This document shows, piece after piece, positions 8,011 through 15,479 of a DNA stretch of 20,651 nucleotides (position 1 is its first letter; each line of letters starts with the position of its first letter). A program made the position numbers and the translations under genes. The notes beneath the pieces were generated by a model, which was not told the DNA's origin, searched no databases, and saw nothing but the letters and a program-made list of their open reading frames with translations. The DNA comes from Bacteroidales bacterium (GTDB taxonomy: Bacteria > Bacteroidota > Bacteroidia > Bacteroidales > VadinHA17): NCBI GenBank assembly GCA_015486475.1, contig WFRO01000388.1, positions 1 to 20,651 on the forward strand, written 5' to 3'.

Positions 8011-10203
8011 TCAGTTACCCATTTCCGAGAAGAACTTGATGCGCATCAGGCGGATATCTTCCTCCGTATACTCATCTTCTCCGAGGGCCTCCAGCGCTGC
8101 TTCCACCGATTCATCCTCGGCCTCTTCCCGGAAATAATCAAATATCTCCTCCTGGTGTTCCTCATCCATCACCTCATTGATGTAATAGTCAAGGTTCAGA
8201 CGTGTCCCGGAGTGAACGATCGACTCGATCTCTGTAAGCAACTCGTTCATCTCCAGGTTTTTGGCATTAGCAATATCATCCAGGGAGATCTTACGGTCAA
8301 TACTTTGTATGATATAGACCTTCAGCCCCGACTTATTGACGATCGATTTTACGACCATCTCCGAGGGGCGGATGATCTCCTTCTCCTCCACATATTTTTT
8401 GATCACCTCGACGAACTCCCTGCCGTAACGCATCGCTTTCCCTTGGCCCACCCCTGTGATGTTCTTCAGTTCATCCAGGGAGACCGGGTACTGGATGGCC
8501 ATATCCTCGAGCGAAGGATCCTGGAAGATCACAAAAGGCGGCAGGTTCTTCCGGCGGGCTATGTCACGCCGCAGGTCTTTCAGGATACTCAGCAGCTCAT
8601 CGTCGACGGCAGCCGTTTTCCCAGAGGCAGCAGCATTCTCCTCATCGATAGACTCATAGTCATGATCTTCCACCAGCATGAAAGAGAAGGGGTGCTCCAG
8701 GAATTCATGCCCTTTCTTCGTCACTTTCAGCAGACCATAATTCTCGATCTCTTTCTCTATGAGATAAGCCACCAGCATCTGCCGCAGGACAGCGCCCCAG
8801 AATTTCTCATCTTTTTCTTTCCCCAGGCCAAAGACATCGATCAGATGATGCCTGTAGGATTTAACCCCCGAGGTAGCCCGTCCGCTCAGGATATTGGCCA
8901 CATGATCGGCTTTGAACTTTTCATTGACAGCCAGGATGACCTTCAGCGCCTTGACCACATAGTCCTTCCCTTCGAACTGTTTCTTCGGGTGGGTACAGTT
9001 ATCGCAGGTACCGCAATTCTCCTCCTGATAATCCTCCCCGAAATAATGCAGAAGCATTTTCCTGCGGCATACGGCCGACTCTGCATAGGCGGTGGTTTCC
9101 AGCAACAACTGCTTGCCGATCTCCTGCTCGGCCACCGGCTTGCCCTGCATGAACTTCTCCAGTTTCTGGATGTCCTTGTAACTGTAAAAAGCGATGCAAC
9201 GGCCTTCGCCGCCATCCCGTCCTGCACGGCCGGTCTCCTGGTAATAACCTTCCAGGCTTTTGGGAATATCGTAGTGGATGACAAAACGCACATCGGGTTT
9301 GTCGATGCCCATGCCAAAAGCGATGGTGGCCACGATCACATCCACCTCTTCCATCAGGAACTTATCCTGGTTCTCCGAGCGGGTGGCCGAATCCATACCG
9401 GCATGATAAGGCAGGGCCTTGATGCCGTTCACCTGCAGGGTCTCGGCCAGCTCTTCCACCTTCTTACGGCTCAGGCAATAGATGATGCCCGATTTGCCGG
9501 TGTTGGCCTTGATATATTTGATGATCTCACGGGTGGCATTCACTTTCGGCCGCACCTCATAATAAAGGTTGGGCCGGTTGAACGACGACTTGAAGACATT
9601 GGCATCGAGGATGCCCAGGTTCTTCAGGATATCATGCTGCACCTTGGGCGTGGCCGTAGCCGTCAGGGCGATCACCGGTGCCCGGCCGATCTTTTCGATG
9701 ATGGGCCGTATGCGCCGGTACTCAGGCCGGAAATCATGACCCCACTCCGAGATACAGTGCGCCTCATCCACGGCATAAAAAGAGATGTTGATCTGCTTGA
9801 GGAACTCCACGTTATCCTCACGCGTCAATGACTCGGGCGCAACATACAGTAATTTGGTCCTTTGTGCCAGCACATCCTGCTTGACCTGCTGGATCGCCGC
9901 TTTCGACAGCGACGAGTTCAGGAAATGTGCGATGCCGTCCTCCGTACTGACAAAGTTACGCATGGCATCCACCTGGTTCTTCATCAACGCTATCAACGGC
10001 GAGATAACTATGGCCGTACCCGGCAGGATCAACGATGGTAATTGGTAACACAGGGATTTACCTCCCCCCGTCGGCATCAATACGAACGTGTCCCTTCCGT
10101 CCAGGAGGTTGCGTATGATCACCTCCTGATTCCCCTTAAACGTATCAAAGCCGAAGTATCTCTTCAAATACTCCGACAATGAGATCTCAGCACTCACATT
10201 CAT
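8011..10203 (-). CDS. recQ: ATP-dependent DNA helicase RecQ
   Basis: This 730-aa protein is a 3'-5' superfamily 2 DNA helicase acting in recombination and repair of stalled forks. Motif I is at residues 43-50 (MPTGGGKS, Lys49) and the Walker B box DEAH at 146-149. The RecQ-specific aromatic-rich loop follows it (CISEWGHDFRP). Motif III is TATATP and motif VI is QETGRAGRDGG at about 322-332. The zinc-binding cysteines of the RQC region are C379, C397, C400 and C403. An HRDC domain covers about 534-606, and a further C-terminal helical region ends in an acidic stretch. Length (about 730) is usual for Bacteroidetes RecQ. The ATG at 10203 follows an AT-rich leader and an exact -7 promoter element. 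It runs divergently from tatC and 86 bp upstream of the sensor kinase gene. Confidence 0.97.
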   Translation of the reverse strand: MNVSAEISLSEYLKRYFGFDTFKGNQEVIIRNLLDGRDTFVLMPTGGGKSLCYQLPSLILPGTAIVISPLIALMKNQVDAMRNFVSTEDGIAHFLNSSLSKAAIQQVKQDVLAQRTKLLYVAPESLTREDNVEFLKQINISFYAVDEAHCISEWGHDFRPEYRRIRPIIEKIGRAPVIALTATATPKVQHDILKNLGILDANVFKSSFNRPNLYYEVRPKVNATREIIKYIKANTGKSGIIYCLSRKKVEELAETLQVNGIKALPYHAGMDSATRSENQDKFLMEEVDVIVATIAFGMGIDKPDVRFVIHYDIPKSLEGYYQETGRAGRDGGEGRCIAFYSYKDIQKLEKFMQGKPVAEQEIGKQLLLETTAYAESAVCRRKMLLHYFGEDYQEENCGTCDNCTHPKKQFEGKDYVVKALKVILAVNEKFKADHVANILSGRATSGVKSYRHHLIDVFGLGKEKDEKFWGAVLRQMLVAYLIEKEIENYGLLKVTKKGHEFLEHPFSFMLVEDHDYESIDEENAAASGKTAAVDDELLSILKDLRRDIARRKNLPPFVIFQDPSLEDMAIQYPVSLDELKNITGVGQGKAMRYGREFVEVIKKYVEEKEIIRPSEMVVKSIVNKSGLKVYIIQSIDRKISLDDIANAKNLEMNELLTEIESIVHSGTRLNLDYYINEVMDEEHQEEIFDYFREEAEDESVEAALEALGEDEYTEEDIRLMRIKFFSEMGN

Positions 10204-10242
10204 TTTTCTCTCTCAGATTTTTCCTTACAGCCAAAAAGCCTG

Positions 10243-10250
10243 CAAAAATA
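10243..10250 (-). promoter_or_regulatory. Candidate recQ promoter (-7 element TATTTTTG)
   Basis: On the minus strand this is TATTTTTG, an exact match to the Bacteroidetes -7 consensus TAnnTTTG, 40 nt before the recQ ATG. That predicts a start near 10238 and a leader of about 35 nt. The upstream -33 TTTG is not well conserved. The surrounding 170 bp is strongly AT-rich compared with the genes on both sides. Confidence 0.55.
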
Positions 10251-10334
10251 ACAATTCCTTTCACTTAAACTTTTTAAATATACTAATATACAAGTTATTT
10301 TCAAATATGTAAAACTTAATTATAAGAAGTTTCT

Positions 10335-10342
10335 TTTATTTG
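10335..10342 (+). promoter_or_regulatory. Weak candidate promoter for tatC (TTTATTTG)
   Basis: TTTATTTG matches TAnnTTTG at all but the second position and lies 34 nt before the tatC ATG in the AT-rich divergent gap with recQ. No clear -33 TTTG is seen at the expected spacing, so this is only a suggestion. Confidence 0.25.
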
Positions 10343-10376
10343 TATTCTGAAACACGAACACCGGCGGGAGCAAAAA

Positions 10377-11480
10377 ATGGCAAAAAAAAGAAGGAAAAAT
10401 CCGGATGAGATGTCTTTCCTGGAGCACCTGGAAGAGTTGCGGTGGCATCTGATCCGTGCCACGCTGGCTGTTTTCCTGCTGGCCATTGTTGCATTCATAT
10501 ACCATAACATCATCTTCGATAAGATCATACTAGCTCCCAAAGATCCTTCTTTCTTCACCAACAGGATGCTTTGCCGTCTGGGCGACCTGGTCAATGTTGC
10601 CAAGCTGTGTATCAACAGCAAACCTCTGGAGATCATCAATATCAGCATGGCCGGACAGTTTACCACCCACATCGTGGTCTCCCTGCTGGCAGGGTTTATT
10701 ATCGCTTTTCCGTATGTTTTCTGGGAGTTCTGGCGTTTCATGCGCCCTGCTCTTTATGACAAGGAGCGAAAGTACGCCCGGGGTGCCGTAGTGTACAGCT
10801 CCCTGCTCTTCCTGCTGGGGATCCTTTTCGGCTTTTATATCATCGCTCCCCTCTCGGTCAACTTCCTGGGATCCTACTCGGTCAGCCAGGAAGTGGTCAA
10901 CCGCATCAACCTGCGTTCTTATATCTCCACCGTCACCACGGTGACCCTGGCGGGGGGGATCACTTTTGAGCTGCCGGTGATCGTCTATTTTCTTACCAAG
11001 GTTGGACTGATCACCCCCGATTTCCTGCGCCGCTACCGGAAGCATGCCATAGTGATCATCCTGGTACTGGCTGCGATCATCACCCCTCCGGATGTATTCA
11101 GCCAGATACTTGTCTTCATTCCCCTGCTCATCCTGTATGAGGTAAGCATCTGGATCTCGGCCCGCATCAAGAAAAAACAGGACGCTGAGTTCGGCTTTGA
11201 TAATGAGCCGGAACCACCCTCTCCTCCCAAACCGGAACCGGAACCTGAACCGGACCAGCCCACGACAGGAGATACCACAAGTGAAGCGGCCGGGGAAGAG
11301 GAACCTTCCACCCCCTACGGAGCAGAAATGACCGGCGAAGGGGCGTATGATGAGGCGGAGACAGAAACCGGGACCAAAGCAGAGACAGAAACAAAAGAAG
11401 AAAAAAAGAAGGAAGAGGAGAAAGATACAGAAAAGAAGGAGGAAAAGAAAAAGCCTCCGGAGGATCAGGACAATGAATAA
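10377..11480 (+). CDS. tatC: Sec-independent (twin-arginine) translocase subunit TatC with a long charged C-terminal tail
   Basis: TatC is the polytopic receptor of the Tat pathway, which recognises twin-arginine signal peptides and exports folded proteins. The core (residues 1 to about 265) shows the conserved FLEHLEELR at 14-22 (Glu20 corresponds to E. coli Glu15). WEFWRFMRPALYDKER at 116-131 follows, where Glu130 corresponds to E. coli Glu103. Further marks are FELPV at 197-201 and TPPDV at 236-240, with about six membrane helices. From about residue 266 to 367 there is an added low-complexity tail: a Pro/Glu segment (PEPEPEPD), then a Gly/Glu/Thr part, then alternating Lys/Glu (KEEKKKEEEK). 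The tail should lie in the cytoplasm. No tatA or tatB lies next to the gene. It begins a plus-strand run and ends 16 bp before lptB. Confidence 0.96.
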   Translation: MAKKRRKNPDEMSFLEHLEELRWHLIRATLAVFLLAIVAFIYHNIIFDKIILAPKDPSFFTNRMLCRLGDLVNVAKLCINSKPLEIINISMAGQFTTHIVVSLLAGFIIAFPYVFWEFWRFMRPALYDKERKYARGAVVYSSLLFLLGILFGFYIIAPLSVNFLGSYSVSQEVVNRINLRSYISTVTTVTLAGGITFELPVIVYFLTKVGLITPDFLRRYRKHAIVIILVLAAIITPPDVFSQILVFIPLLILYEVSIWISARIKKKQDAEFGFDNEPEPPSPPKPEPEPEPDQPTTGDTTSEAAGEEEPSTPYGAEMTGEGAYDEAETETGTKAETETKEEKKKEEEKDTEKKEEKKKPPEDQDNE

Positions 11481-11496
11481 GTAAAAGATCACACCT

Positions 11497-12228
11497 ATGA
11501 AACTTTGGACCGTTGATCTGGTAAAAAAATACAGGAAACGCACCGTCGTCGACCATGTCTCCATAGATCTGGAGCAGGGTGAGATCGTAGGGCTTCTGGG
11601 GCCCAACGGCGCCGGCAAGACCACCACCTTCTACATGATCGTCGGCCTCATACGTCCTTTGGCGGGCCGCATCTTCCTGGACGATATGGAGATCACCTCC
11701 CTGCCCGTCTACAAACGCGCCCGTCTGGGCATAGGGTACCTGGCACAGGAAGCTTCTGTCTTCCGGGGCCTGAGCGTGGAGGACAACATCCTCTCGGTGA
11801 TGGAGATGTCTGACATGGGGAAAGAAGAACGGCACGAACGCCTGGAGGAACTGATCGGTGAGTTTGGCCTGGAGAGGATACGCAGGAACAAAGGCAACCA
11901 GCTCTCCGGAGGAGAACGCCGCCGTACGGAGATCGCCCGCGCCCTCGCCCTCAAACCCCGTTTCATTCTCCTCGACGAACCTTTTGCCGGCGTCGACCCC
12001 ATCGCTGTCGAAGACATCCAGGAGATCGTGGCCCACCTGAAAGACAAAAATATCGGGATCCTCATCACCGACCATAATGTACATGAGACCCTCTCCATCA
12101 CCGACCGTGCCTACCTCCTCTACGAGGGGAAGATCATGAAAGCAGGCACCGCCCATGAGCTGGCCGAAGATGAACACGTGAGAAGGGTATACCTCGGTAA
12201 GAACTTTGAACTCAGAAGAAATATTTAA
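11497..12228 (+). CDS. lptB: LPS export ABC transporter ATP-binding protein LptB
   Basis: This 243-aa cytoplasmic ATPase should power lipopolysaccharide extraction by the LptFG complex. It has Walker A GPNGAGKT at 35-42 and a Q-loop within LAQEASVFRGLSVEDN, which is typical of LptB. The signature is LSGGERRR at 136-143, Walker B LLDEPF at 158-163 (Glu161 catalytic), and the H-loop His193 in TDHNVHET. The sequence FAGVDPIAVEDIQ is a recognisable LptB segment, which separates it from branched-chain amino-acid (LivF/LivG) ATPases. It follows tatC by 16 bp and precedes the small membrane protein by 12 bp, so the three are probably cotranscribed. Its permease partners LptF and LptG are not in the window, as is common. 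Confidence 0.95.
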   Translation: MKLWTVDLVKKYRKRTVVDHVSIDLEQGEIVGLLGPNGAGKTTTFYMIVGLIRPLAGRIFLDDMEITSLPVYKRARLGIGYLAQEASVFRGLSVEDNILSVMEMSDMGKEERHERLEELIGEFGLERIRRNKGNQLSGGERRRTEIARALALKPRFILLDEPFAGVDPIAVEDIQEIVAHLKDKNIGILITDHNVHETLSITDRAYLLYEGKIMKAGTAHELAEDEHVRRVYLGKNFELRRNI

Positions 12229-12240
12229 AAACTTTCGGTC

Positions 12241-12633
12241 ATGGAAGTCCTCGACCCGCAACCCCCGCCAGTCACTCCCACAGGGAAAAAACCCTGGGGC
12301 ATGGAGATGAACACCTTCCTGCTGCTTTTACATCTGAGCCAGCTGGCAGGGTTCATCCTCCCTTACGCCGGGCTCGTGCTGCCACTGGTCATGTGGCTCA
12401 CCAACAAAGATGATTTCCCCGAGGTGGACCGCCACGGCAAGATGATCGTCAACTGGATGATCAGCCTGACGATCTATCTCATCGGCGCCGCCATACTGAC
12501 GCTGCTGCTGATCGGTCTCCCCCTGCTGATCATCCTGGGCCTGCTGGCCCTCATTTTCCCGATCATCGGCGGGGTCAACGCCAGCAACGGCATCCTGTGG
12601 CATTACCCCCTCAGTATAGAGTTTCTGAAATAA
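12241..12633 (+). CDS. DUF4870-like (Tic20-like) small membrane protein
   Basis: This 130-aa protein has a Pro-rich N-terminus (about 1-20) and a helical hairpin at about 24-53. The charged loop NKDDFPEVDRHGKMIVNW at 55-72 is followed by two more hydrophobic helices at about 74-93 and 94-112. The loop with a conserved His and Asn-Trp before a membrane helix is the hallmark of the DUF4870/Tic20-like family. Many Bacteroidetes carry such proteins of roughly 100-140 aa; their function is not established. The gene starts 12 bp after lptB and is likely read with it. An internal ATG at residue 21 or 23 is a possible alternative start. The gene is convergent with the propeller protein and is followed by repeat-rich DNA. 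Confidence 0.8.
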   Translation: MEVLDPQPPPVTPTGKKPWGMEMNTFLLLLHLSQLAGFILPYAGLVLPLVMWLTNKDDFPEVDRHGKMIVNWMISLTIYLIGAAILTLLLIGLPLLIILGLLALIFPIIGGVNASNGILWHYPLSIEFLK

Positions 12634-12659
12634 CGCCTGGGCTTCGGATTAGAGAGTTT

Positions 12660-12680
12660 GGAGGGTGGAGGGTGGAGTGT
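12660..12680 (+). repeat. Three 7-bp units GGAGGGT, GGAGGGT, GGAGTGT
   Basis: Three adjacent heptamers lie just downstream of the DUF4870-like gene; the third differs by one base. They belong to the same class of short imperfect tandem repeats seen at 12783-12869 and 19093-19231. Confidence 0.7.
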
Positions 12681-12700
12681 AGAGAACGATCAAGACTGGT

Positions 12701-12729
12701 TCCTGAGTAGCCGAAGGCGTACCGAAGGA
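12701..12729. repeat. REP-like palindromic element
   Basis: The stretch opens with TCCTGAGTAGCC and closes with GGCGTACCGAAGGA. It folds into a hairpin with an outer TCCT/AGGA helix, an internal loop, and an inner GTAGCC/GGC-TAC helix capped by GAA. The CCTGAG...CGAAGG frame is the shape of a dispersed intergenic palindrome widespread in bacterial genomes. It sits between two convergent genes, a usual place for such elements, and could act as a bidirectional transcription stop. Family membership is from memory of the pattern, not a search. Confidence 0.5.
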
Positions 12730-12782
12730 CTCATTTCTCATAGCTCATTGCTCTATGCTCTAAGCCCTACGCCCTTTCCCCA

Positions 12783-12830
12783 CTTTTCAACTTTTCAACT
12801 TTTCAACTTTTCAACTTTTCAACTCATCAA
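12783..12830. repeat. 8-bp tandem array: five exact CTTTTCAA units plus a degenerate sixth
   Basis: CTTTTCAA is repeated exactly at 12783, 12791, 12799, 12807 and 12815, followed by CTCATCAA at 12823-12830. The unit length is not a multiple of three and no gene spans it. It is too short and lacks spacers, so it is not a CRISPR. The preceding 12730-12782 holds a looser CTCAT/GCTCTA wording. Such an array could vary in copy number between strains. Confidence 0.85.
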
Positions 12831-12834
12831 CTCT

Positions 12835-12869
12835 TTCGAGCTTCGAGCATCGCGCTTCAACCTTCTACT
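12835..12869. repeat. Degenerate heptamer run reaching the stop codon of the propeller gene
   Basis: Successive heptamers read TTCGAGC, TTCGAGC, ATCGCGC, TTCAACC and TTCTACT. The first two are identical and the rest diverge. The last unit contains the plus-strand CTA that is the minus-strand TAG stop of the propeller protein gene, so the repeat tract runs into the coding end. Confidence 0.5.
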
Positions 12870-13770
12870 TATACCGATACGCCACCACCCTGTTATTATT
12901 AAACGTCGGCACCAGGAGATTGGACGAGGCGGGGACAAAACAGATATCCGCCGCCTGCATGTTGATGGGCGTGGTATCCAGCAACAACACCTTCTCCCCT
13001 TTCGTATTGACCAGGTGGATATGTCCTTTCCAGTCGCTGATGAGATAATTGCCCCGGCCGTCGGCCTCCAGTCCGTCGATGCTGCCGGTGTGCAGGATGT
13101 AGTCGCTGATCTTTTGGGTCTGCAGGTCGATGCGCACGATGCGGTCCTTCAGGCCGGCCAGGAGGCTGCCTTTCTCAACATAAAGACCGTTGGGGCCGTT
13201 GAGCTTTTTGTCAACGACCCATTTTTCAAAATGATCGCCCTGCAGCCGGTACACGGCCGAAGCCCCCATATCCGACACGTAGACCGTCCCGTCAGGAGCC
13301 ACCGCCACATCGTTGAGGAAAACAGCTTTGGGGTCGGTATGCCGGGTCAGGATCTTTTTTTCAGGGATGCTTATCACCACCAGGGCATTGATGTCAGAGA
13401 CATATAAATTGTCCCCATAGATCCCCAGGCCTTTCGGTGCATCCAGTCCTTTCACCCATTTCTGTTCGATCACCTTCCCGTCGGGGCCCAGCAACGAGAT
13501 GAAACCCCTGCCGTCATGCTTCGAAGGCTTCCCGTCGACATTCGAGACATAGATCACATTCCTCTTCGCATCATACAGCACACTCTCCGGGATCTTCAGC
13601 GCCGGGCGGGACACCCACAATTTCTCCAGGTGATCCGTATTGATGTACACCTCTTTGCTTTTCTCTTCCTTGATCTTTTTCACTTCACGGGCCTTGCCAC
13701 CCCGTGTGTTACAACCGCCTCCTGCCAGCAGGAGCACGAACGGTAAATACAGCCAGACTCTTTTCATCAT
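12865..13770 (-). CDS. Putative lipoprotein with six-bladed beta-propeller (SMP-30/gluconolactonase-like)
   Basis: This 301-aa secreted protein has an N-terminal signal (KRVWLYLPFVLLLAGGGC) ending in Cys20. The residue at -3 is Gly, so the lipobox is imperfect but plausible. The rest is a series of propeller blades with SMP-30-type wording: ESVLYDAKRNVIYVSNVDG, APKGLGIYGDNLYVSDIN, FLNDVAVAPDGTVYVSDMG, LNGPNGLYVEKG, and DGLEADGRGNYLISDWKG. The repeated N-D/G-P-D-G and YVSD patterns match the SMP-30/Gluconolactonase/LRE family. In that family enzymes are metal-dependent lactonases, but many members have no known activity. I do not assign a reaction. It is transcribed alone, converging on the tatC-lptB run and divergent from the tRNA. 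Its start is the ATG at 13770, with a second ATG directly after. Confidence 0.85.
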   Translation of the reverse strand: MMKRVWLYLPFVLLLAGGGCNTRGGKAREVKKIKEEKSKEVYINTDHLEKLWVSRPALKIPESVLYDAKRNVIYVSNVDGKPSKHDGRGFISLLGPDGKVIEQKWVKGLDAPKGLGIYGDNLYVSDINALVVISIPEKKILTRHTDPKAVFLNDVAVAPDGTVYVSDMGASAVYRLQGDHFEKWVVDKKLNGPNGLYVEKGSLLAGLKDRIVRIDLQTQKISDYILHTGSIDGLEADGRGNYLISDWKGHIHLVNTKGEKVLLLDTTPINMQAADICFVPASSNLLVPTFNNNRVVAYRYK

Positions 13771-13800
13771 GGTATGCAGGGTTTATGGTTCGTCGTTGCA

Positions 13801-13808
13801 TAAAAATA
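13801..13808 (-). promoter_or_regulatory. Weak candidate promoter for the propeller lipoprotein (TATTTTTA)
   Basis: On the minus strand this reads TATTTTTA, seven of eight positions of TAnnTTTG, about 30 nt before the ATG at 13770. The -33 region is not convincing. Confidence 0.3.
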
Positions 13809-13887
13809 CAAAAAATCACGCACATTGAACCACGCCGGCCTCAGGATGATCCGGTCAGGACGGCATGGTCATCCCGGAAAATTTTCG

Positions 13888-13895
13888 TATCTTTG
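13888..13895 (+). promoter_or_regulatory. Promoter -7 element of the tRNA-Leu gene (TATCTTTG)
   Basis: TATCTTTG is an exact TAnnTTTG match ending 10 nt before the first base of the tRNA, a fitting distance for a start close to the tRNA 5' end. A -33 TTTG is not evident at the expected spacing. Confidence 0.6.
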
Positions 13896-13905
13896 CGGCA
13901 ATTTT

Positions 13906-13987
13906 GCGGATGTGGCGGAATTGGTAGACGCGTCAGATTTAGGATCTGATGCCTTCGGGCGTGGGGGTTCGAGTCCCTTCATCCGCA
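13906..13987 (+). tRNA. tRNA-Leu (anticodon UAG)
   Basis: The acceptor arms GCGGATG (13906-13912) and CATCCGC (13980-13986) pair perfectly, followed by discriminator A at 13987. The anticodon stem TCAGA/TCTGA encloses loop TTTAGGA, giving anticodon TAG at 13940-13942, which reads CUN leucine codons. A long variable arm (GCC TTCG GGC) marks a class II tRNA, consistent with Leu. The T loop is TTCGAGT; its stem contains two G-U pairs. CCA is not encoded (the next bases are CAG), so it is added after transcription. Confidence 0.97.
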
Positions 13988-14010
13988 CAGGCAAAAAAAG
14001 AATATGGACG

Positions 14011-14033
14011 AACCGCTTCCGGGCGGTTTTTTT
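14011..14033 (+). terminator. Rho-independent terminator after tRNA-Leu
   Basis: AACCGC (14011-14016) pairs with GCGGTT (14022-14027), followed by an uninterrupted T run to 14033. It begins 24 nt after the tRNA end and 46 nt before the tig ATG. Confidence 0.8.
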
Positions 14034-14056
14034 AACAAAACAATTTATACAACAAA

Positions 14057-15442
14057 ATGAACATTTCACAGGAAAACAGGGATGATCTGAACGTGGTACT
14101 GAACGTGGAGATCACGCCTGAGGATTATGAAGAGCGGGTGACAAAGATCCTCCGCGATTACCGGAAAAATGCACGTCTCGACGGGTTTCGCCCCGGCAAG
14201 GTACCTTTCGGGCTGATCAAAAAAATGTATGGCACACCGGTACTGGTGGATGAGGTCAACAAGATACTCAACGAGTCCGTCACAGAATATATCCGTAACA
14301 ACAAGCTCAATGTGCTGGGAGAGCCCCTGCCCAGCGAAGAGAAGAAAGATGAGTTTGACTGGGAAAAGGATTCCACTTTCCGTTTTTACGTTGATCTGGG
14401 CCTGGCACCTGATCCCGAGATCAATCTCACCAAAAGGATCAAGGTACCTTATTATAAAATAAAGATCGATGATGAGATCCTGCAGCAGACCATAGACAAC
14501 TACCTGTCCCAGCTGGGACAGATGACCAGCGTCGAAGAGGTGGGTGAAGAGGATATGCTGGAAGGCACCCTCACCGAGACCGGCGAGAACGGCGAGCCTG
14601 TGGACAACGGTATCCATGTGGACAATGCCGTCATCAATATGCCGGCGGTAAAGGACGAAAAGACGAAAAAGTCGCTGCTGGGGAAGAAAAAAGGGGACAA
14701 AGTGCTGCTGGAGATCGCCCATGCCCTGCCCGACGAGGAGGAACGCCTCAATACCCTGAAGGTATCCAAAGAAGAGATGGAAAAGGTAAAACCCCATTTC
14801 CTCTTTGAGATCAAAGACATCCGCCGTTTTCAGAAAGCGGAAGAGAACCAGGAGACGTACGACAAGATGTTCGGCAAGGATGTGGTGAAGACGCACGAGG
14901 AGTTCGTGGAAAAGATCAAAGAATCCCTGCAGTACCAGCTCGACGGGGAGAGCAACTCGAAATACCAGACGGATGTGCGGAAGAAACTGCTTTCGCTCAT
15001 TGAGATCCCTCTGCCCGGGGAATTCCTGAAGCGCTGGCTGCTGGCTGCCAACAAAGATAAATTCACCCCGGAACAGATCGACAAAGAATTTGACCTGTTC
15101 CTCGAAGACCTGCGCTGGCAGATCATCCGTGACAAGATCGCTGAAATGGCTGAGCTTCAGGTCACCCAGGAAGAGATCAAGGAGTACGCCATGGCCGTCA
15201 CGCGTGAGCAGTTCCGCCAGTACGGGCTGGGATACCTTCCCGACGAGCAGATCGCACAGTACGCTGAAGATATCCTGAAAAAAGAGGATGAATACAACCG
15301 CATCGTCTCGGCCATACTTAACAACAAGGTTTTTGACCATCTGAAAAGCCAGATCAAGCTGGACGAGAAAGAGATCTCCCGCGAGAAATTCTACAAGCTC
15401 GTGGAAGAGGACAAAAAAGAAAAAGAAAAAGAAAAGAAATAG
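14057..15442 (+). CDS. tig: Trigger factor (ribosome-associated chaperone)
   Basis: This 461-aa protein binds the ribosome exit tunnel and shields nascent chains. The N-terminal ribosome-binding domain carries the signature GFRPGKVP at 43-50. The middle region (about 150-245) corresponds to the PPIase/FKBP position but is divergent, as in other Bacteroidetes trigger factors. Residues from about 265 onward form the alpha-helical chaperone arms, ending in a Lys/Glu-rich tail (EDKKEKEKEKK). The start ATG at 14057 gives MNISQENRDDLN, the usual opening of the family in this phylum. It lies 24 nt after the tRNA terminator T run, and no exact TAnnTTTG is seen between them. It precedes clpP and clpX in the classic tig-clpP-clpX order, which joins folding and proteolysis genes. 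Confidence 0.97.
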   Translation: MNISQENRDDLNVVLNVEITPEDYEERVTKILRDYRKNARLDGFRPGKVPFGLIKKMYGTPVLVDEVNKILNESVTEYIRNNKLNVLGEPLPSEEKKDEFDWEKDSTFRFYVDLGLAPDPEINLTKRIKVPYYKIKIDDEILQQTIDNYLSQLGQMTSVEEVGEEDMLEGTLTETGENGEPVDNGIHVDNAVINMPAVKDEKTKKSLLGKKKGDKVLLEIAHALPDEEERLNTLKVSKEEMEKVKPHFLFEIKDIRRFQKAEENQETYDKMFGKDVVKTHEEFVEKIKESLQYQLDGESNSKYQTDVRKKLLSLIEIPLPGEFLKRWLLAANKDKFTPEQIDKEFDLFLEDLRWQIIRDKIAEMAELQVTQEEIKEYAMAVTREQFRQYGLGYLPDEQIAQYAEDILKKEDEYNRIVSAILNNKVFDHLKSQIKLDEKEISREKFYKLVEEDKKEKEKEKK

Positions 15443-15446
15443 TTCT

Positions 15447-15454
15447 TACCTTTG
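15447..15454 (+). promoter_or_regulatory. Promoter -7 element for clpP (TACCTTTG)
   Basis: TACCTTTG is an exact TAnnTTTG match starting 5 nt after the tig stop codon and 33 nt before the clpP ATG. It suggests that clpP can be transcribed independently of tig with a leader of about 20 nt. No clear -33 TTTG is seen in the A-rich end of tig. Confidence 0.5.
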
Positions 15455-15479
15455 TGGATAACCCTAAATCAACACAACA

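Noticed and set aside
8002..9831. A 609-codon open frame on the plus strand opposite recQ
   Set aside because: It is the antisense shadow of a recQ gene with all helicase motifs intact; its translation shows no recognisable domain and is rich in His, Gln and Leu as expected from reverse reading.
10530..12261. Long minus-strand frames opposite tatC and lptB
   Set aside because: They are antisense shadows, partly kept open by the low-complexity TatC tail; both plus-strand genes are certain.
12783..12830. Possible CRISPR-like array
   Set aside because: Units are 8 bp, directly adjacent, without spacers, and no cas genes are present, so this is a simple tandem repeat.
12658..13407. A 249-codon plus-strand frame beginning in the repeat region
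   Set aside because: Its first part is translated repeat (FSTFQLFNFSTFQL) and the rest is opposite the propeller protein; no domain is recognisable.
13850..13880. Inverted repeat GGATGA ... TCATCC upstream of the tRNA
   Set aside because: The arms are only about 6 bp with a long loop and no supporting context; chance is a sufficient explanation.
14066..15340. A 424-codon open frame on the minus strand opposite tig
   Set aside because: It is the antisense reading of a well-conserved trigger factor gene, with no family motifs of its own.
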